Assembly (NCBI RefSeq): GCF_035222485.1
Contig: NC_085925.1
Span: 1,116,001 to 1,180,000 of the forward strand
Direction of reading: 5' to 3'
Source: Podospora pseudoanserina
Taxonomy: Eukaryota; Ascomycota; Sordariomycetes; Sordariales; Podosporaceae
DNA: 64,000 nt
Positions 61,201-64,000 of this stretch are shown here, piece after piece (position 1 is the first letter of the stretch; every line of letters starts with the position of its first letter). The notes beneath the pieces are model-generated. The model ran no database searches. It saw only the letters and a list, made by a program, of their open reading frames with translations, and was not told the DNA's origin. A program made the position numbers and the translations under genes.

Positions 61201-61385
61201 CCCCCTCCCGGCCTGTACTGCCGACAGCTCTTGAGCCTCTCCCCATTCTCCACAATCCTCAGCGCGCTGTTTATCCTCCGCCTCCGATCCTCGGCAATAA
61301 TCGCAATGGTGCAGGTCGTGCCCACAACAAGCCCTTGGAGCGCCGTCAGGGCAGCCTTGGAGGGCACAGGTAGATTCGGCGGCAT
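58254..61385 (-). CDS. Mitochondrial pentatricopeptide-repeat (PPR)-type protein
   Basis: A single exon of 1043 residues. The N-terminus (MPPNLPVPSKAALTALQGLV) with basic residues suggests mitochondrial import. It is followed by a Glu/Asp-rich linker (about 60-140) and then repeated helix-turn-helix units of about 35 residues: TALLCRTCQEAGMLEEAGNV, MAIQIFRFNYANCMPDSVSL, YRVMVEISLEAGEEALAEWY, LGVFARHYAAGGDWEAVRAI, MVEWLEYCAGLGFEVDAAFS, LVMKEHLTYGHPRVALRMYR, AYELVRDAQDNGLETEGIIN. These fit PPR/TPR-like solenoids that bind mitochondrial RNA; yeast relatives act in mRNA stability or translation. The specific orthologue and RNA target are not determined. Confidence 0.85.
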   Translation of the reverse strand: MPPNLPVPSKAALTALQGLVVGTTCTIAIIAEDRRRRINSALRIVENGERLKSCRQYRPGGGRTRLRVLQERAVQVDEEPVVLSPADGGGESGRACLEKQEKRDAGVEGEVGGGMGDVELVAEPPELDPFAEFNAAAWRDGREEGVKRSVAVPEWYREHQASAKARSFRDISSIQRKATTGAGVPDVPTNTVSTTQLEGKTTGQTTDLTASLSWLNTVQSLQFPSTIKILRLIQEACISKNATRLGHVVQFVLENSESAITGQPGWLSGTALLCRTCQEAGMLEEAGNVLARVLRSGKINEIDYYAFEPSSLIRSLLAHAETLKSNQDARLRILDLAAVVYRPKIADRTPVVDPGLHETGRRLLEARFAAGHLINGREIYRRCHGYALRMGDATPEFTHWYLTKLAEQHSYKMAIQIFRFNYANCMPDSVSLYDIARLAVDCVEKAHNHRADDVLHTLRKLYRGIDFKMPSELATRLLVAHWRRNKDFGGTQRLFDTLGEEAGIKKEVLYPDALYRVMVEISLEAGEEALAEWYFEKSAADGFVVFEDVRMLGVFARHYAAGGDWEAVRAIFERMKVEEDDPEGMKNYSQVFVPVLKAYADGHTVEETDGFLRGYVEGLGVPLNNYIFSVMGAKYAKGRDVGRMVEWLEYCAGLGFEVDAAFSNVILTVLRREWKMPFRDLRTLYRKLRLLSPKFADRYTETVMVRAALGDGSGGRATRGRLLSLRVERNILPHKGKCADARELALVMKEHLTYGHPRVALRMYRVSRHEGMDVSHGTLRLAVQAQLQAEPDSYQDAYELVRDAQDNGLETEGIINYIVGWKIHNLFTDMKRERKAWHPSRMLMVVQDSLRGMEELGINPTDTALHQAARICLTMRFYSGAIVYAAHAAKAKGESPCYNLANFGIILSAATKLLDVARLKLAIGRALSSTYKEDTACLNMLKTAFTYVKRFEPNPESTTAKSKQEQAYEVLEKAIKAIVEARETLRVDAARLRTDALRVMKESALAAGYPPVDFDEIPWLNSTYGKEGRIESRDASYLVLTQA

Positions 61386-62006
61386 CGTGGTGGTCGTCGG
61401 CGCTTGGTCTTCATTTCGTCCGGCGCATTGCTGGAAAAAGAAAAAAAAAGAGTCGTCAGATTCCCTCCCCTCTGAAACTGCCGTACGTCCCGTAGGTTGG
61501 TAAACTCAATCGAGCGCAGCGGCCATCATACGAGAAGAATAATTATTTTTTTTGGGACCGAATGACATGATAGTTACTAGTTTGCGAGAAGCTCCCCTCC
61601 CCCCAAAAAAATGGGTCCTTCAAGCTGAGGTTCAAAGACGCAGCCAATCACAACCCCGCCTTCTTGGGGGAGCTTAGGCGCGCCAAGACAAAACTGTTAT
61701 GGTTGCATTACCCCGAGAATTACTGCAGCTGCTCTATGTAGCTCAGCTATCACCAAGCCTTTCAAAGATCTTCAGTTGTTGTTATTATATCTTGCTGATT
61801 GAGGAGTTCATACATCTATCCCATCTATCTCCTTAAAAGTCTGTCTATCCAGCCCAACCCTCCCACCCATCCTCCCAAAAATAACGCCCACATGAGTTAA
61901 CCTCCCCTCCACCTTCCCTACCCATGCATGTCTTCATCTTTTCATATCATACAATGGTCTATATACAAGTACATTTCATGCTGCGGGCCTTCTATTTACC
62001 CTAGAT
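61386..62006. other. Intergenic region
   Basis: Promoter of the PPR gene and 3' flank of the carrier gene. It has an A-rich tract (about 61436-61450), T8 near 61545-61552 and AT-rich sequence near 61730-61980. Apart from that, nothing identified. Confidence 0.45.
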
Positions 62007-63480
62007 CTAAACGACCTCCCGGCGCTCCATCGGCATGTACCTCTCCAGCTGACGGAGAACATTCTGGTACAAGAACAGCATGCAGCCGCTCTGAATGCTG
62101 GTCCAAACCGCCCTCGGCCCAACACCCCTGAACCACCCCCCAATACCCTCGCTCTTGTAGATTATCTTTAGCCCAGTCATGACCGAGGACGTGTTGAGCG
62201 TTACAGCACCGGGTTTGGGCGTGTGTGTCGAGGGCGACGAAGTCGATATCAACCGCTTCTGCAGTTTCGGGCTCGCTGCTTCGGCGACTGGTGTGCCATG
62301 TTGTCCATCTTTGACAACGGCAGGCTTTGCGATCACGGGCGAAGACTGTCCTGGTACCTCAACGACCTGGGTTTGGAGTCTCGTCTTCACAACGTCCAAC
62401 GGGCATGTTATCGTCCCGGCCAAACCACCCGCTGCCGCACCAGTCAACAGCTCGAGCTGCCAGCCAATATCCCGGCCGTCCTTCCACTTTCGAGCCCAGG
62501 CTTGACCCTGCTCGTAAAACATGAACTGGAGGGCCGAATAAGGCAGATCGCGCCATAATGTGGCACCATAGCCGTAAAACAGAGCCGAAGGGCCTTCGTT
62601 GCGGACGATGGTCCTCAAGGCGTCTGTTGTTCCCCGATAGTTGTACCCCGAGGTGAAATGCGGGTTGTTGTATCGTCCCTGAAGCTGGAGTCTTGTCTTG
62701 AGCACCTCGGAGGGAACATAGACAAAAGAGGCAACAAAATCGCCGAAAAATCCTGCAGAAAAGATAACCATCAGCCCACGACTCTCCCCCCAGCATCAAC
62801 CCCCCACCCTCCCCCTCTTCAGAAATTTCCACTAACCAGCCGTGAGATATGTCAAATGTGGCTGGATGCCAAAGTCCAACATCTGCCTCTTGCTCCATTC
62901 ATAGCTCCCAAAGAACAAAACAGTTCCCGGAAAAGAGCCAAACAACGCCGGCAGCCATCCACCATATAGCCCTCGCCGTATCCCTTCCTGTCGCCAAATC
63001 TTGTAATACGAGGATCCGAGAGACGTGTACTTTGGTGGAATGTGAGGGTCGCCCTGCTGTCGTGTTTTTACCGTATCGAGCGAGTGCATGAGCATATCGC
63101 CGCTCGTACCGCCTATCCCGCCCGCAAGCATGCACTGCACAAAAGTGAAGACAGGTCAGCGCACAAGTCGTCGGACCGCCGGACAGCCCTCAGAAACCGA
63201 GAGAGAAACCAGCGGCAAGAAAAGAGAAATTAGAGTACAAGTGACGACGCACGTGCAGGTAAGGCGGGCGGCCTTCCAGCTGCTCTCCATCTTCGGATTC
63301 GGATCTCATATTATGCTGAATTTCTGGAGTGGTGGTATGCTGCGAGAGGATGCCCGGTGTCTGGGTAATAACATGATGGTCGAGGGGGGACTGCTGGCTC
63401 GAACTCGGCGACAACGACGACGACGATGTGGTGGTGGTGCTATTGCTACTGGCGGCGACAGATCCAAAGCCTAGCACCAT
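62007..63480 (-). CDS. Mitochondrial carrier, Mme1-like (yeast YMR166C, Mg2+ exporter family)
   Basis: Inner-membrane transporter of the SLC25 family. Three exons: 63480-63253, 63134-62837 and 62752-62007; introns 63252-63135 (GTGCGT..GCAG) and 62836-62753 (GTTAGT..GCAG). 423 residues. After a Ser/Thr-rich N-terminal extension (about 76 residues), three carrier repeats follow: CMLAGGIGGTSGDMLMHSLD with SLDTVKTRQQ; FGDFVASFVYVPSEVLKTRL; and GAAAGGLAGTITCPLDVVKT. The first motif has Ser in place of the usual Pro, as in yeast Mme1, and the FVYVPSEVLKTRLQLQGRYN block closely matches Mme1. A hydrophilic loop of about 60 residues is inserted after repeat 3's first helix, also seen in that family. 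Substrate is inferred from yeast. Confidence 0.92.
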
Positions 63481-64000
63481 CGCTCGCCCGGGGCAGAAAA
63501 AAGAAGAGAATTGCGCTATGCGCCGCCCAGGCCAGGGGGCTCAGGAAAGAAAATTCTCTCGTTATTTTTCTCGGCCTTCGAGTTTCGTCGCAGGGTTCTT
63601 GCGTCGTCGAATTCGGGGTTGCTGCGCATATCGCAAATTCAATGTTTCCCAGTTCAAAATTCTGGGCGGCACCTGGTGCTCCAGACCTCCGATCTTTTTT
63701 CGCTAGCGTCATTGGTGGCTCTTGGCCCGTGCCATGCACACCCCTTCTCTCTCTTAAGAGAGAGACATGCATTTTGAGCCTCTTGAATTGGCATTTACAA
63801 CTGTTGTACACATTTGATACTTACACCCATAACCCATAACCCATAACCCATAACCCATAACCCATAACCCACAAATATACAGCCTGTCCCATGTCCCTTA
63901 TCCGTCCCCTTTGCGTGACCATTCCTACAACCACTCCCACAACCACTCCCATACCTCCTATCCCTCTCACGCCCTCACAACCCCCCTCCCCGGCACCTCG
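63481..64000. promoter_or_regulatory. Upstream region of the carrier gene, with AACCCAT tandem array
   Basis: Non-coding up to the right edge. It includes a tandem heptamer array (next entry) and C/A-rich sequence with CAACCACTCCCA repeats (about 63931-63950). No gene seen at the right edge. Confidence 0.4.
63825..63871. repeat. (AACCCAT)n heptamer array
   Basis: Five perfect AACCCAT units (63831-63865) flanked by partial units on both sides, ending at AACCCAC. The unit is the fungal telomere repeat TAACCC with one added A. Confidence 0.95.

Noticed and set aside
1-64000. CRISPR arrays, rRNA genes, intact transposons or virus-derived elements
   Set aside because: No spaced direct repeats, no 5S or large rRNA landmarks, and no reverse transcriptase, integrase, transposase or capsid motifs were recognised in any frame.

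Overview
This window looks like nuclear DNA of a filamentous ascomycete, most likely a Sordariomycete and plausibly Sordariales. The evidence is GC-rich coding sequence; many genes cut by short introns (about 50-130 nt) with GT..AG ends and CTAAC/CTGAC-like branch points; typical fungal families (flavocytochrome b2, Psy2, Erg1, Env9, Slh1, Suv3, Nyv1-type SNARE); and a P450 relic with a RIP-like W-to-TGA change. I placed splice sites by reading consensus ends and requiring the reading frame and family conservation to continue across each junction. No transcript data were used.

Layout. 0-6.7 kb: 3' end of an unidentified + gene, flavocytochrome b2 lactate dehydrogenase (-), an unrecognised gene (-) carrying a CAA/TTG microsatellite near its 5' end, and a single-pass membrane protein with a Cys-rich apple/PAN-like C-terminus (+). 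7.6-7.9 kb: a tRNA-Pro(UGG)-like sequence (-) split by about 150 nt. 9.3-12.3 kb: the PP4 regulatory subunit Psy2/PP4R3 (-), six exons, one GC-AG intron and one probable homopolymer frameshift. 12.3-18.5 kb: no convincing gene. 18.5-19.9 kb: a disordered fungal protein (+). 22.8-24.3 kb: ALG5 (+). 24.3-30.5 kb: a less GC-skewed, accessory-looking island with a decayed P450, a protein-kinase-like gene, a possible small secreted protein and an orphan two-exon gene.

30.7-43.4 kb is a dense housekeeping block: mitochondrial uS4 (-) and La protein (+) sharing a promoter; G-patch protein (-) and Env9-like SDR (+) sharing another; a small ORF (+); a VAMP7/Nyv1-type R-SNARE (-) and the mitochondrial RNA helicase Suv3 (+) sharing a third; then a UCH-family deubiquitinase (+). 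43.4-46 kb has no convincing gene. 46-48.8 kb holds an 882-residue disordered protein (+). 49.8-63.5 kb holds the ribosome-quality-control helicase Slh1/ASCC3 (+), squalene epoxidase Erg1 (-), a large mitochondrial PPR-type protein (-) and an Mme1-like mitochondrial carrier (-). The window ends near a heptamer repeat that resembles a telomere motif.

Several products serve mitochondria (uS4m, Suv3, the PPR protein, the carrier, flavocytochrome b2), but they are separate transcription units, not an operon. The most unusual large-scale signal is compositional: most protein genes, on either strand, run from C-rich codons at the 5' end to G-rich codons at the 3' end, often with a sharp switch inside one exon. 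I found no CRISPR, rRNA gene, prophage-like element or intact transposon.
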